Source: Puniceicoccales bacterium
GTDB taxonomy: Bacteria > Verrucomicrobiota > Verrucomicrobiia > Opitutales > JAIRKQ01
Length of the DNA stretch: 26,586 bases
NCBI GenBank assembly: GCA_031279395.1
Contig: JAITIO010000022.1
Location: forward strand, 1-26,586
Direction of reading: 5' to 3'
Within the stretch, counting starts at the first letter, position 1; each line of letters opens with the position of its first letter. Below, in pieces: positions 1 through 7,692 of this stretch. The position numbers and the translations under genes were made by a program. The notes below the pieces were generated by a model. The model worked only from the letters and a program-made list of their open reading frames with translations, had not been told where the DNA came from and did not search any database.

Positions 1-430
1 ATGGTTTATGGGCAAATGGTGTGGTGTGCGGAAGACCCCAGCCCATAACCCCACAGAACCACATGCGAAGGCTACAAACCCGTAAGCCCACAGAGCCATG
101 TGCTGAATAATTATCTTCCATAACCCCATAAAACCATGGACGGGAAAACCAAATCCATGGACGAATAGTATGGTGTGCGAAGGGTACAAACCCATGGAGC
201 CGCGAAAGTTACGTGCTGCGCTCCGTTGGGATTACGCGCCCGCCTCGCAACTTTCGCTGTGATGGTCATGTGTAAAAAGGAGTGCCGTGTGCCCACAGCG
301 ACCCGCAACCGAAGAAGTTGACGCTACGGTCATGCTGACGCACCACTAACGTTCGACCTTCGCCCCACCCGTGGTTCGTTGAGACCTTCTGAGATCCACA
401 GCACATCCGTAGCGTAGCGAAACCTTTGTT
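1..430. repeat. GC-rich non-coding stretch with degenerate direct repeats
   Basis: I find no credible gene here. The block is visibly richer in GC than the genes that follow (I count 103 G/C in the 180 bases 181-360). It contains imperfect direct repeats: 43-61 matches 118-136 at 17 of 19 positions, 64-81 matches 176-193 at 17 of 18, TGGTGTGCG recurs at 22 and 171, and CCATGGACG at 134 and 155. Inverted repeats are also present: GCGAAAGTT at 202-210 pairs with AACTTTCGC at 249-257, and ACGCTACGG at 321-329 pairs with CCGTAGCGT at 407-415. The stretch could be a decayed repeat family, part of a mobile element, or a structured RNA. Nothing seen identifies it as tRNA, rRNA, tmRNA or RNase P RNA. 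Confidence 0.5.
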
Positions 431-443
431 TATCAGCAAATTG

Positions 444-468
444 AGTTATCCGAAATTTCCGGATAACT
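444..468. repeat. 9-bp perfect hairpin
   Basis: AGTTATCCG at 444-452 and CGGATAACT at 460-468 form a perfect 9-base-pair stem around a 7-base loop. No T-run follows on either strand, so an intrinsic terminator is unlikely. It sits just after the GC-rich repeat block. Confidence 0.5.
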
Positions 469-495
469 GGATAGATAGAATGCCTCGGAGCTTTC

Positions 496-596
496 GAGTT
501 TTCGGGGTTTCCGGGGGATTTGTAATTTTTGTGAAACTTACGAATTTGCCAAATTTCCGTGAGGTTTCCATAGTTGCGAGAGTTTTCGGGTTTCCG
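496..596. repeat. Direct repeat pair GAGTTTTCGGG-TTTCCG
   Basis: The 18-base word at 496-513 recurs at 580-596 with one G deleted. Related fragments built from TTTCCG and AGGTTT occur between and after them (552-569, 590-607). This looks like decayed tandem repetition in a stretch without a credible gene. Confidence 0.45.
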
Positions 597-687
597 TAAG
601 GTTTTTCATTTTGATTTTTTTCGTAGAGGTAGTGGCAATGGTTTTGTGCTGACTCCCGTCCATTGCCGAAGAATTGCGGTTTTTTGT

Positions 688-918
688 CTAGGGAAAGGAA
701 ATTTTGAGTATCTGGAAGAGGGTGTGGATATATGGGATTCGGGCTCGTTTTTTGGGAGCCCCGGTGAAAAACAACTGAAAATGGCTAAATTGCTCCGAAA
801 GCCGCAGGGATGCTGGGGTTGCTGGCGATTCGCCTTCGTCGGGGAGCTTGGGATATGTGATCAGATGGTCGGCGAGCTGTAAGCCCTGTGGCATCAGGGA
901 AAGAGGTCGCTTAATCAC
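688..918 (-). CDS. Doubtful 76-aa hypothetical protein
   Basis: This GTG-started frame has a plausible ribosome binding site: on the minus strand GGAG lies 5 bases before the start. The protein is basic and aromatic, with no signal peptide, membrane segment or motif I recognise. An opposite-strand frame (574-882) overlaps most of it, and the surrounding DNA is repeat-rich and otherwise gene-free, so it may be a relic or chance frame. Of the two, the minus-strand frame is better because of its ribosome binding site. No function is proposed. Confidence 0.2.
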   Translation of the reverse strand: MIKRPLSLMPQGLQLADHLITYPKLPDEGESPATPASLRLSEQFSHFQLFFTGAPKKRARIPYIHTLFQILKISFP

Positions 919-1207
919 TTCTTCTCCATGGAATAAATCATTTCCACACTATCTACAAAAATTTTCCCCTATGAAAGCTTTTGTATTCTGTCATAGGTGA
1001 CTCTACTATCTCTTAAACGAAAAATGGAAACATTACCCGCCAACTAACGCACCATAGAGCTTTCCCCAAATTCCTACAAGAGGCAAGACCTAACAAAACC
1101 TCAACCCCTTTAGATTTTACAATCTACAAAACTTGCAAATTATTGCACACCATATTTCTCCCGTTTTTTCCTTTCCTTCTCCCTAGAAGAAGACACATTG
1201 TGTCGTT
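919..1207. other. AT-rich gene-free stretch with small hairpins
   Basis: No coding frame is supported here. CCTATGA at 968-974 pairs with TCATAGG at 991-997 across a 16-base loop. At 1192-1204 a 5-bp stem (GACAC/GTGTC) lies immediately beyond the stop codon of the minus-strand gene and is followed on that strand by TTCTTCT. That is at best a weak terminator for the 194-aa gene. Confidence 0.35.
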
Positions 1208-1792
1208 CTACAAACTCGACGATACGGGGGCTAAGGGCTCTAATCTAACAGTCTTCGATGATAAATAATTGCGCAACCTATAACTATAGGCATGAGGAAC
1301 AATTTCTCCTGCCACCGTAGACTTAAATTCAGCAACAAACAATAAATTTTCCTTTTCCTTATCGACACTTACCAAACGTGTACCTTCCGGATGTATAAGA
1401 TGTAAAGTGTTCAACACCACGATCAACGACTCCGGCACCTTGGGCAATTGACCAGATTTCTCCAATGCAGGCAACAGCACATCATGGCAAAAACCTATCT
1501 CACAGTTATACTTTGGAGAAAAACTTTCCAATTTCTCAGTTACTTCTTCGTATTGCACAACTCTCGGTTTTTTCATAAACCCTTCTACCCATTGCAACAT
1601 CGGTTCAAGAGCACGATTACTATACTCCCTTTCGTAAGTTTCAATTTCTTCTGGATCAATCCAGTTCAAACCACGCCCATATATTCTATCAAATTCAGCA
1701 GACTCCTCCGGCGTAACGTCTCTTGTTATTACAACTCCATTGGGATGCATCGGCGTAAACTTAGGAAGATCGACATTATTACTATCACTCAT
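1208..1792 (-). CDS. Uncharacterised 194-aa protein
   Basis: I do not recognise this protein. It is acidic in its first two thirds (clusters such as TPEESAEF and DPEEIETYE) and has no signal peptide or membrane helix. The last third (about residues 125-180) alternates hydrophobic and charged residues as in a small alpha/beta fold. The ATG start is well supported: AAAAAGGAG ends 4 bases before it on the minus strand (CTCCTT at 1797-1802). It stands alone, flanked by gene-free DNA on both sides, which is the usual setting of lineage-specific accessory genes. A secreted or host-interaction role is possible but nothing in the sequence shows it. The coding call is firm; the function is unknown. 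Confidence 0.75.
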   Translation of the reverse strand: MSDSNNVDLPKFTPMHPNGVVITRDVTPEESAEFDRIYGRGLNWIDPEEIETYEREYSNRALEPMLQWVEGFMKKPRVVQYEEVTEKLESFSPKYNCEIGFCHDVLLPALEKSGQLPKVPESLIVVLNTLHLIHPEGTRLVSVDKEKENLLFVAEFKSTVAGEIVPHAYSYRLRNYLSSKTVRLEPLAPVSSSL

Positions 1793-2167
1793 ACAACTCC
1801 TTTTTCAAATTTGAAAGTTTTGATTTTTCCTTTCGGAAGTCAAGCTTTTTTTGAGAGACTTGAAAAAGCTAGGGACATTCAGGGGGGTATCGTCAAATTA
1901 AACAGGGAAAAGAGAGATGGAGTAAAAGAGGAGTATTTGCCAAAATTTTGCAAAAGTTAACAAGGAGAGGTACGAATATTTCGATGATAGACGCGATCCA
2001 CCTGAAAGTGCATAGGATGGCTGCAAGCTTAATGGAAGGGAGGCTTTGCCCCGGAAAATCGGACAAACCAAAGAAGAGTTTGGTAGCAACTATAGTTATA
2101 GTACTCGAAAATGGCATTTGGTGGGTAGTACATTTACTCTTGGTTACTATCTTTTTATATGCTTTTG
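1793..2167. other. Intergenic stretch, possible small membrane ORF
   Basis: This 375-base gap contains overlapping frames on both strands, none convincing. The best is a plus-strand frame with in-frame ATGs at 1948 and 1984 that ends at 2202 inside the rfaE2 coding region. It has one hydrophobic stretch near its C-terminus (about VATIVIVLENGIWWVVHLLL), like a tail-anchored peptide. An AAGGAGAG word near 1960 lies about 16 bases before ATG 1984, too far for a good ribosome binding site. The gap ends with the last codons of a gene read from the other strand. Confidence 0.25.
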
Positions 2168-2665
2168 TCACGGAAGATAACTATATAAAAATTTGCCGAT
2201 GATAGAAGTAGTGCTAAGGCCTTTGATAAATGGTAGAAGATGGATTTCTGCTCCGATGGTTTGTAAAGCTTTCCGTTCGGAAAGATCTAGGGTGTCGATG
2301 GTATAGTCTCCAGATTTTGCGTAGATATCGGGGTGGAAGTGTAATATTTCATCGGTTAACCTACTTCCATTAAAAATAAAAATTCCATCAACGACGGACA
2401 GGGCGGATAGTATATAGGCCCGCATTTTTTCAGTGAAAATGGGGCGTTTATCTCCCTTTAATGCTTTTACGCTCATGTCAGAATTTAGGGCAACCCAAAG
2501 GGAATCCCCAAGTTTTTTTGCATTTTCAAGGGAAAATATGTGTCCCGGGTGTAGTACGTCGAAACATCCGTTGGTTAGTACCACTTTTTGGTTTTCTTCT
2601 CGCAGCTTTTCACGAATGCCACAGGCATTCGAAAAGTTAAACAACTTGGACGGTATCAGATTCAT
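2168..2665 (-). CDS. rfaE2: D-glycero-beta-D-manno-heptose 1-phosphate adenylyltransferase
   Basis: This 165-aa protein is a stand-alone cytidylyltransferase-fold enzyme that activates heptose-1-phosphate with ATP to ADP-heptose for the LPS inner core. The nucleotide-binding signature TNGCFDVLHPGH is at residues 31-42 (HPGH 39-42) and the second conserved patch STTSII lies near the C-terminus (about residues 150-155). It corresponds to the C-terminal half of enterobacterial HldE; no kinase half (RfaE1) is present in the window. The ATG start overlaps the end of the upstream clpX-like gene by 29 bases, so it is the last gene of the dapL operon. Together with lpxA it implies heptose-containing LPS. 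Related nucleotidyltransferases such as glycerol-3-phosphate cytidylyltransferase are the alternative, but the N-terminal lead-in matches the RfaE2 group. Confidence 0.88.
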   Translation of the reverse strand: MNLIPSKLFNFSNACGIREKLREENQKVVLTNGCFDVLHPGHIFSLENAKKLGDSLWVALNSDMSVKALKGDKRPIFTEKMRAYILSALSVVDGIFIFNGSRLTDEILHFHPDIYAKSGDYTIDTLDLSERKALQTIGAEIHLLPFIKGLSTTSIIGKFLYSYLP

Positions 2666-4061
2666 TTGGACTAGGTTTTTTTTGTTTTTTTATGGGTTTT
2701 TTAACCCCACTTGTCGACGGGGTCGTTGTTTTTGGCCTGGATTCTTTTCCCATCAAATTCGACAGCGCTTTAGCCGGATCTGCCACAAAATTTTTGGTAA
2801 CCCTTATGGATTTAATATCCGTCGATGGTAATTCGAATTTGAAATCTCGCAGTAATTTTTCCAAGATGGTAAGCAATCCGCGAGCACCTGTCTTTTCATC
2901 GGCTGCCAGTTTGGCAATTTCGGACAATGCATCATCGTCAGTACTAAATTTTATTTTGTAACCGGCGAAATCTTCCACATATTGCTTTAAAATTGAGCCT
3001 TCCGATGAAACCAAGATATTTTTCAGATCATCAGCATTCAATGCTTCGCAGGCAACCCGTACCGGTAAACGTCCAATGAATTCCGGCTCAAACCCATACT
3101 TGATGAAGTCTGTCGTAGAAACCTTATTTAAATATTCATAGGCTTCGTCCTGGTCGTTGGGAGAAAGTTTGAAACTAAACCCTATGCTTTTGTTTCCTAC
3201 CCGCGTTTTAACGATATCGACAAGCTTATCAAATGCACCGCTAGCAATGAATAAAATGTGTTTTGTATTGATACTTTGTTTCTGCTCCATGCCCCTACTC
3301 GCAAAGCTCATGGCGATCCGCAACTGCGATATCATGTCCGTTTGACTATATGCATTGACATCACTTTCTTCCATCAGTTTTAAAAGATTTATTTGTACGC
3401 CACGGCCAGAAATGTCACGCCCTTCAAAACTGGACGATATGGCAATCTTATCAATTTCATCGATGAAGACGATCCCATATTGTGCCAATTTTACGTTCCC
3501 ATTGGCAGCCTTTATTAGATCACGGATCATGTCATCCACATCGTTGCCAACATATCCCGTCTCGGAAAACTTTGTCGCATCAACTTTTACGAATGGTACC
3601 CCGATAAGTTTGGCAATGTTTTTTATCAGGTATGTTTTTCCCACACCTGTTGGGCCGAGGAGAAGAACATTCTGTTTGTTATATTCGGTCTGAGAAGATT
3701 TTTCATCCAATAGGCACCTGCGTACATGATTGTAATGGTCGCAAATCGCAACCGATAGAACCTTTTTAGCCTCCGACTGTTTTATGACAAAACGGTCTAG
3801 AAAATCCCGAATTTCTCGGGGTTTCATACTAAAACCTTTGATTTTTTTAATAAATTCAGCGAATTCTTTTTCCTTTGCGCTTTCTCCATTCGCTTCCTTT
3901 TCTTCCACATTTCCAGCGGGGAAAACAAATCCAAGTTTCGACCCCGCAGAACTGAATACATCCCCAAGGTGTTTTTTCAATTCCTCGAATGAACCAAACG
4001 AAGATTTCCACTTATTTTCACTATCCTGGGGGTTCTTGTCAAAATCAAAAAACATTTCCAT
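2637..4061 (-). CDS. clpX: ClpX-like AAA+ unfoldase without the zinc-binding domain
   Basis: This 474-aa AAA+ ATPase is most like ClpX, the hexameric unfoldase that feeds ClpP. Visible motifs are Walker A GPTGVGKT (136-143), pore-loop GYVG (169-172), Walker B VFIDE (198-202), an IGF tripeptide at 293-295 matching the ClpP-docking loop, PEFIGRLP with the arginine finger (R331), and sensor-2 GARG (392-395). The first 75 residues are charged and low in cysteine, so the four-Cys zinc domain of classical ClpX is absent. The segment at 231-262 differs from ordinary ClpX, and a basic tail (about 440-465) follows the AAA core. The ATG overlaps the ftsH stop by one base (TAATG), indicating translational coupling. 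HslU is the alternative, but its intermediate domain and this IGF loop do not match. ClpP is encoded about 11 kb away. Confidence 0.82.
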   Translation of the reverse strand: MEMFFDFDKNPQDSENKWKSSFGSFEELKKHLGDVFSSAGSKLGFVFPAGNVEEKEANGESAKEKEFAEFIKKIKGFSMKPREIRDFLDRFVIKQSEAKKVLSVAICDHYNHVRRCLLDEKSSQTEYNKQNVLLLGPTGVGKTYLIKNIAKLIGVPFVKVDATKFSETGYVGNDVDDMIRDLIKAANGNVKLAQYGIVFIDEIDKIAISSSFEGRDISGRGVQINLLKLMEESDVNAYSQTDMISQLRIAMSFASRGMEQKQSINTKHILFIASGAFDKLVDIVKTRVGNKSIGFSFKLSPNDQDEAYEYLNKVSTTDFIKYGFEPEFIGRLPVRVACEALNADDLKNILVSSEGSILKQYVEDFAGYKIKFSTDDDALSEIAKLAADEKTGARGLLTILEKLLRDFKFELPSTDIKSIRVTKNFVADPAKALSNLMGKESRPKTTTPSTSGVKKPIKKQKKPSPNESDTVQVV

Positions 4062-6187
4062 TATACCTCGGTTGGTTTAGGTTGTTCAATCTTACCTACG
4101 GGAAGCAAAATACTTCTCGAATCATTTTTTGAATTTTTATCATTTTGGCGTTTCCTAGGAGTTCCCGCGTCATCATCATCGTCCCCTTGCTTGGTTCGCT
4201 TTTCCGGTGTGGTTATATTCACAGTGAAATCACCATTCTTTACAAGGTCATAGACATGAACACCATCAATGGTCTCATACTTCAACAATGCCTCTGCAAG
4301 CTTGTCCAAAATTGTCCGTTTTTCTTGCAAAATTTCGAAGGCCCGCCGATAACCGGTATCAACAAATGCTATAACCGCGGAGTCAATCTTTTGGGCCGTT
4401 AGTTCGCTATAATTTTGCGAACGAGAAATTTCACGACCCAGAAATATGTGATCCTGGTTCTCCCCATAGGCAACCGGACCCAGCGGACTCATCCCCCAAT
4501 CGCAAACCATCTTTCTTGCAAGTTTTGTTGCTGATTTTATGTCAGCCGAGGCACTGCTGGTTATTTCAGAAAATACAATTTCTTCGGCTACGCGCCCACC
4601 CATCGAACAGCAAATTTGAGCTTCCAAGTTTTTTTTCGATTGGGTTAAAATGTCCTTCTTGGGAATAAACATCGTACTTCCCAGACCTTGCCCACGGGGA
4701 ATAATTGTCACCTTATGCACAGGAAGATTTCCATCATCGACAATTACTTGAACTATGGCATGGCCAGCTTCGTGGTAGGCCACCATTTTTTTGTCGGAAT
4801 CATCCATCAACTTTTTACGTTCCCGTCCGAATGCGACCTTATCGCGGGCTTCATCCACATCATTTTTGGACACAGATTTTTTATTTTCGCGGGCAGCCAA
4901 CAGAGCTGATTCATTCAGCAAGTTTTCCAAATCTGCTCCCGAGAAACCTGATGTGTTACGTGCTATATCCCTCAGATTAACAGTTTTATCCAGCTTGATC
5001 TTTTTTGCATGGACCTTTAAAATTTCCTCTCGACCGTTTAGGTCTGGCAGGTCGATTACTATTTGTCGATCAAATCTCCCAGGCCTTAAAAGTGCCGAAT
5101 CCAAAACATCTGGCCGGTTTGTGGCCGCCATGATGATTACCCCTTCGCGACTATCAAATCCATCCATTTCGACGAGGAGAGAATTAAGCGTTTGCTCCCT
5201 CTCATCGTTCCCTCCACCGAGGCCAGCCCCTCGCTGGCGACCAACCGCATCTATTTCGTCGATGAACAGTATGCAGGGAGCATTTTTCCTGCCCTGTTCG
5301 AACAAATCCCGAACGCGGGATGCCCCCACCCCGACGAACATTTCAACGAAATCCGATCCACTCATGCTGAAAAATGGAACCTTCGCTTCCCCTGCAACTG
5401 CTTTTGCCAATAGGGTTTTCCCCGTCCCTGGAGCTCCGAACATTAAACAGCCTTTGGGAATACGTCCACCGATGTCCAAAAATTTTTTCGGATTTTTCAA
5501 AAAGTCCACAATTTCTGCCACTTCTTCCTTCGCTTCATCGCATCCGGCAACGTCATTAAATGTGATCTTTTTCTTATCCTGTGTCAGTAACTTAGCTCGA
5601 CTTTTTCCGAATACCATCGTACTTTTGCCAGCCCCATGCAGTTGCCTTCCAAGAATGAAAAATATTAGTAGTAGAAAAATGACATAGGGTACCGTATTAA
5701 CCAAGATATCACTCCACAGTGCCGAACTTGGTTTTTCAACCCACACATTCGATGATTTTATTAGACGGTTATAGCGAGTAGGGGTTAAACGGCCTTCCGC
5801 GATAAAAGTTTCCGTATCTGTATTTTTTGGAGCAATTGTATTGGCTTGCGTAATGGCATCATTAAATTTTTTCAAAAGGTTGACATTGCTAATAACTCTT
5901 TGGCCTGTCTGGACATTTGATATAGCTTTCCCTTCAGCATTTTTAGCTTCCCCATATAACTTATACCATTCGAATCCTTTCGAAGGGACACCCTGTATGA
6001 CACCGGATACAATATCATTCCTTTCCGCCGCTGCTAGGACTGATTCAACGGTCCACCTATTACCTTGGACGACCATAACCGTAGGATTATACATGCTCCA
6101 CAGGGCAAAAATTGCTAAAATTACAGTTACCCAAACCCCAACAACTTTTAGTTGAAACACAAATTTTGAATTATTTTTTTTTGGCAT
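4061..6187 (-). CDS. ftsH: ATP-dependent zinc metalloprotease FtsH
   Basis: FtsH is a membrane-anchored AAA+ protease that degrades misfolded and regulatory membrane and cytosolic proteins. From the chosen start (MPKKNNSK, 708 aa) there is an N-terminal transmembrane helix (about 15-31), a periplasmic segment, a second helix (about 165-180), Walker A GAPGTGKT (251-258), Walker B LFIDE (308-312), the second region of homology, the zinc site HEAGH (472-476) and the third zinc ligand in SADIKSA (about D549). The C-terminal tail is rich in Asp, Lys and Arg. The reading frame extends 16 codons further to an ATG at 6235 that overlaps the tilS stop as ATGA. That start is possible, but the extra residues look unlike an FtsH N-terminus. 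No strong Shine-Dalgarno precedes either start. The tilS-ftsH order is also found in chlamydiae. Confidence 0.96.
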   Translation of the reverse strand: MPKKNNSKFVFQLKVVGVWVTVILAIFALWSMYNPTVMVVQGNRWTVESVLAAAERNDIVSGVIQGVPSKGFEWYKLYGEAKNAEGKAISNVQTGQRVISNVNLLKKFNDAITQANTIAPKNTDTETFIAEGRLTPTRYNRLIKSSNVWVEKPSSALWSDILVNTVPYVIFLLLIFFILGRQLHGAGKSTMVFGKSRAKLLTQDKKKITFNDVAGCDEAKEEVAEIVDFLKNPKKFLDIGGRIPKGCLMFGAPGTGKTLLAKAVAGEAKVPFFSMSGSDFVEMFVGVGASRVRDLFEQGRKNAPCILFIDEIDAVGRQRGAGLGGGNDEREQTLNSLLVEMDGFDSREGVIIMAATNRPDVLDSALLRPGRFDRQIVIDLPDLNGREEILKVHAKKIKLDKTVNLRDIARNTSGFSGADLENLLNESALLAARENKKSVSKNDVDEARDKVAFGRERKKLMDDSDKKMVAYHEAGHAIVQVIVDDGNLPVHKVTIIPRGQGLGSTMFIPKKDILTQSKKNLEAQICCSMGGRVAEEIVFSEITSSASADIKSATKLARKMVCDWGMSPLGPVAYGENQDHIFLGREISRSQNYSELTAQKIDSAVIAFVDTGYRRAFEILQEKRTILDKLAEALLKYETIDGVHVYDLVKNGDFTVNITTPEKRTKQGDDDDDAGTPRKRQNDKNSKNDSRSILLPVGKIEQPKPTEV

Positions 6188-6231
6188 ATAAGGCAGATCC
6201 CAAACACGACTACAATACCAACTAACATGCA

Positions 6232-7692
6232 TCATGCATATGTCAATAGAAGAGCCTCACTATCCTTTGTTTTTATTTTAAAATAATCCGAAACCGGTAA
6301 GTGTGGAACCCAACAAACTTTCCCATCAACAAACACCACAGGCAATAGCTGTCTGTCCTCCTTTGGGATAATTTTTGCGGTTAAAACATCTCCCAGTTTC
6401 CTTTCTGAATTATGCCCAAGAGGTATGTATTTGAACAGTGGTTGATATTTTTTTGCCGAAATTTTTGATGTTTTTTCGACAACTGCGTAGCACTGTTTCC
6501 TTTTGTCCATATTTTTTAAATTTTCCCCAAATTTTTCGGAAATTTTCACATTTTGAATATCCAAGATTTTTCCGTTTGGCAAGTGATTTTGCCCTATTTT
6601 CAAATCTTCGACTACCCAGCCGTCATCTTCTCCGCTATTTTCTTCCTCGGCAATTACGCAAAAACTGTTGCCGTCAAATTTGATGAAGTTCCGTTTGCCA
6701 ACGCTGAAAACCGTCGTTTTTTCTAGGTGCATTTTATCCAAAAATGTTTGAACATACGACCGCCGAACGTCGAGGTTATTGGCCACCAAAAATTCTACAA
6801 AAATCTTTTTCAATAGGGCAGTTGGCAACTTTTTCAAATCGAAAATTACAAATTTTTCTTTCAGGTTCCTGCCATTGAGATATTTTTTTGCAAAAAAATT
6901 CATTGCGTTGTCAGCTTCTTCCAGGTTTTGCTTTACATTTGCTAGACTTTTAACGACATCGAAATGGCCAGCTATTTCTTGAATCTTTGGCAAAATGATA
7001 TTACGAATTTTATTCCTGAAAAAGTCATTTTCGAAATTAGTTTTATCGTTACGCCATTCGATCTTCGAATTTTTCAGGCAAATCTCTATGTCCTGTTTTG
7101 TGAAATTTAGCAATGGACGCAATTTTAAATACTTTTTTTGAAAAATTGTTACGGCTCGGGGTGAGGAAAGTCCCGTCGTATCACTCGCACGAACCATTCG
7201 CATCAATAAAGTTTCGGCGATATCATTTTTTTGATGCCCGAGAACTAATACTTTGGAATTAAATTTTTCAAGTGCACGTTCAAAAAATTCATTCCGCAAA
7301 CGACGCAAACGATCTTCGCTAACTTTCGCCGGTCTGTCCATCAATTTTTCCGAATAAAATTCTACGCCCCAATTCTTTGCCAACGCTTTTACAAATTGTT
7401 CATCGCCATCGGAATCCTGACCGCGCAAATTATGGTTGAAATGCAAAATGACCAGGCGGCTTTTTAAATTAGGAAATTTTTCCAAAATATATTTTACCAG
7501 AAATACGGAATCACTGCCCCCCGAGCATGCGATACAAACAATCTCATCACTGTTTTTTTCATTCAAAAGTTCCAAACTCTCATCAGCAGATTCAAGGTCC
7601 TTGCAATTAGCAATTTGAGCCTTTATGTATGCGATGGGATCACGGGTTTGCATTGTAAAACCACTTCGAATTGCCGAAATTGAACCTGACAT
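6232..7692 (-). CDS. tilS: tRNA(Ile)-lysidine synthase
   Basis: TilS converts cytidine-34 of the CAU-anticodon tRNA-Ile to lysidine, which lets the tRNA read AUA instead of AUG. The PP-loop ATP pyrophosphatase motif SGGSDS is at residues 57-62, followed by the conserved HFNHNLRG patch and LGHQKNDIAET, both typical of TilS. The remaining C-terminal half, ending near residue 486, fits the substrate-binding and C-terminal domains of the long TilS form. The start at 7692 has AGGAG about 11 bases upstream and overlaps the dapL end by 53 bases. An in-frame ATG at 7653 would give a shorter protein. The gene is essential in most bacteria, and its place between dapL and ftsH suggests one transcript. 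Confidence 0.94.
   Translation of the reverse strand: MSGSISAIRSGFTMQTRDPIAYIKAQIANCKDLESADESLELLNEKNSDEIVCIACSGGSDSVFLVKYILEKFPNLKSRLVILHFNHNLRGQDSDGDEQFVKALAKNWGVEFYSEKLMDRPAKVSEDRLRRLRNEFFERALEKFNSKVLVLGHQKNDIAETLLMRMVRASDTTGLSSPRAVTIFQKKYLKLRPLLNFTKQDIEICLKNSKIEWRNDKTNFENDFFRNKIRNIILPKIQEIAGHFDVVKSLANVKQNLEEADNAMNFFAKKYLNGRNLKEKFVIFDLKKLPTALLKKIFVEFLVANNLDVRRSYVQTFLDKMHLEKTTVFSVGKRNFIKFDGNSFCVIAEEENSGEDDGWVVEDLKIGQNHLPNGKILDIQNVKISEKFGENLKNMDKRKQCYAVVEKTSKISAKKYQPLFKYIPLGHNSERKLGDVLTAKIIPKEDRQLLPVVFVDGKVCWVPHLPVSDYFKIKTKDSEALLLTYA

Noticed and set aside
111..308. A 65-codon minus-strand frame in the GC-rich repeat block.
   Set aside because: It has no ribosome binding site and its sequence is made of the degenerate repeats and the inverted repeat, so it is probably not translated.
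574..882. A 102-codon plus-strand frame in the gene-poor left end.
   Set aside because: It starts within the decayed direct repeats without a Shine-Dalgarno and overlaps the somewhat better minus-strand frame.
4791..5687. A 298-codon plus-strand frame opposite ftsH.
   Set aside because: It lies wholly antisense to a strongly conserved AAA+ protease domain and has low-complexity Ser/Pro/Arg composition typical of a shadow frame.
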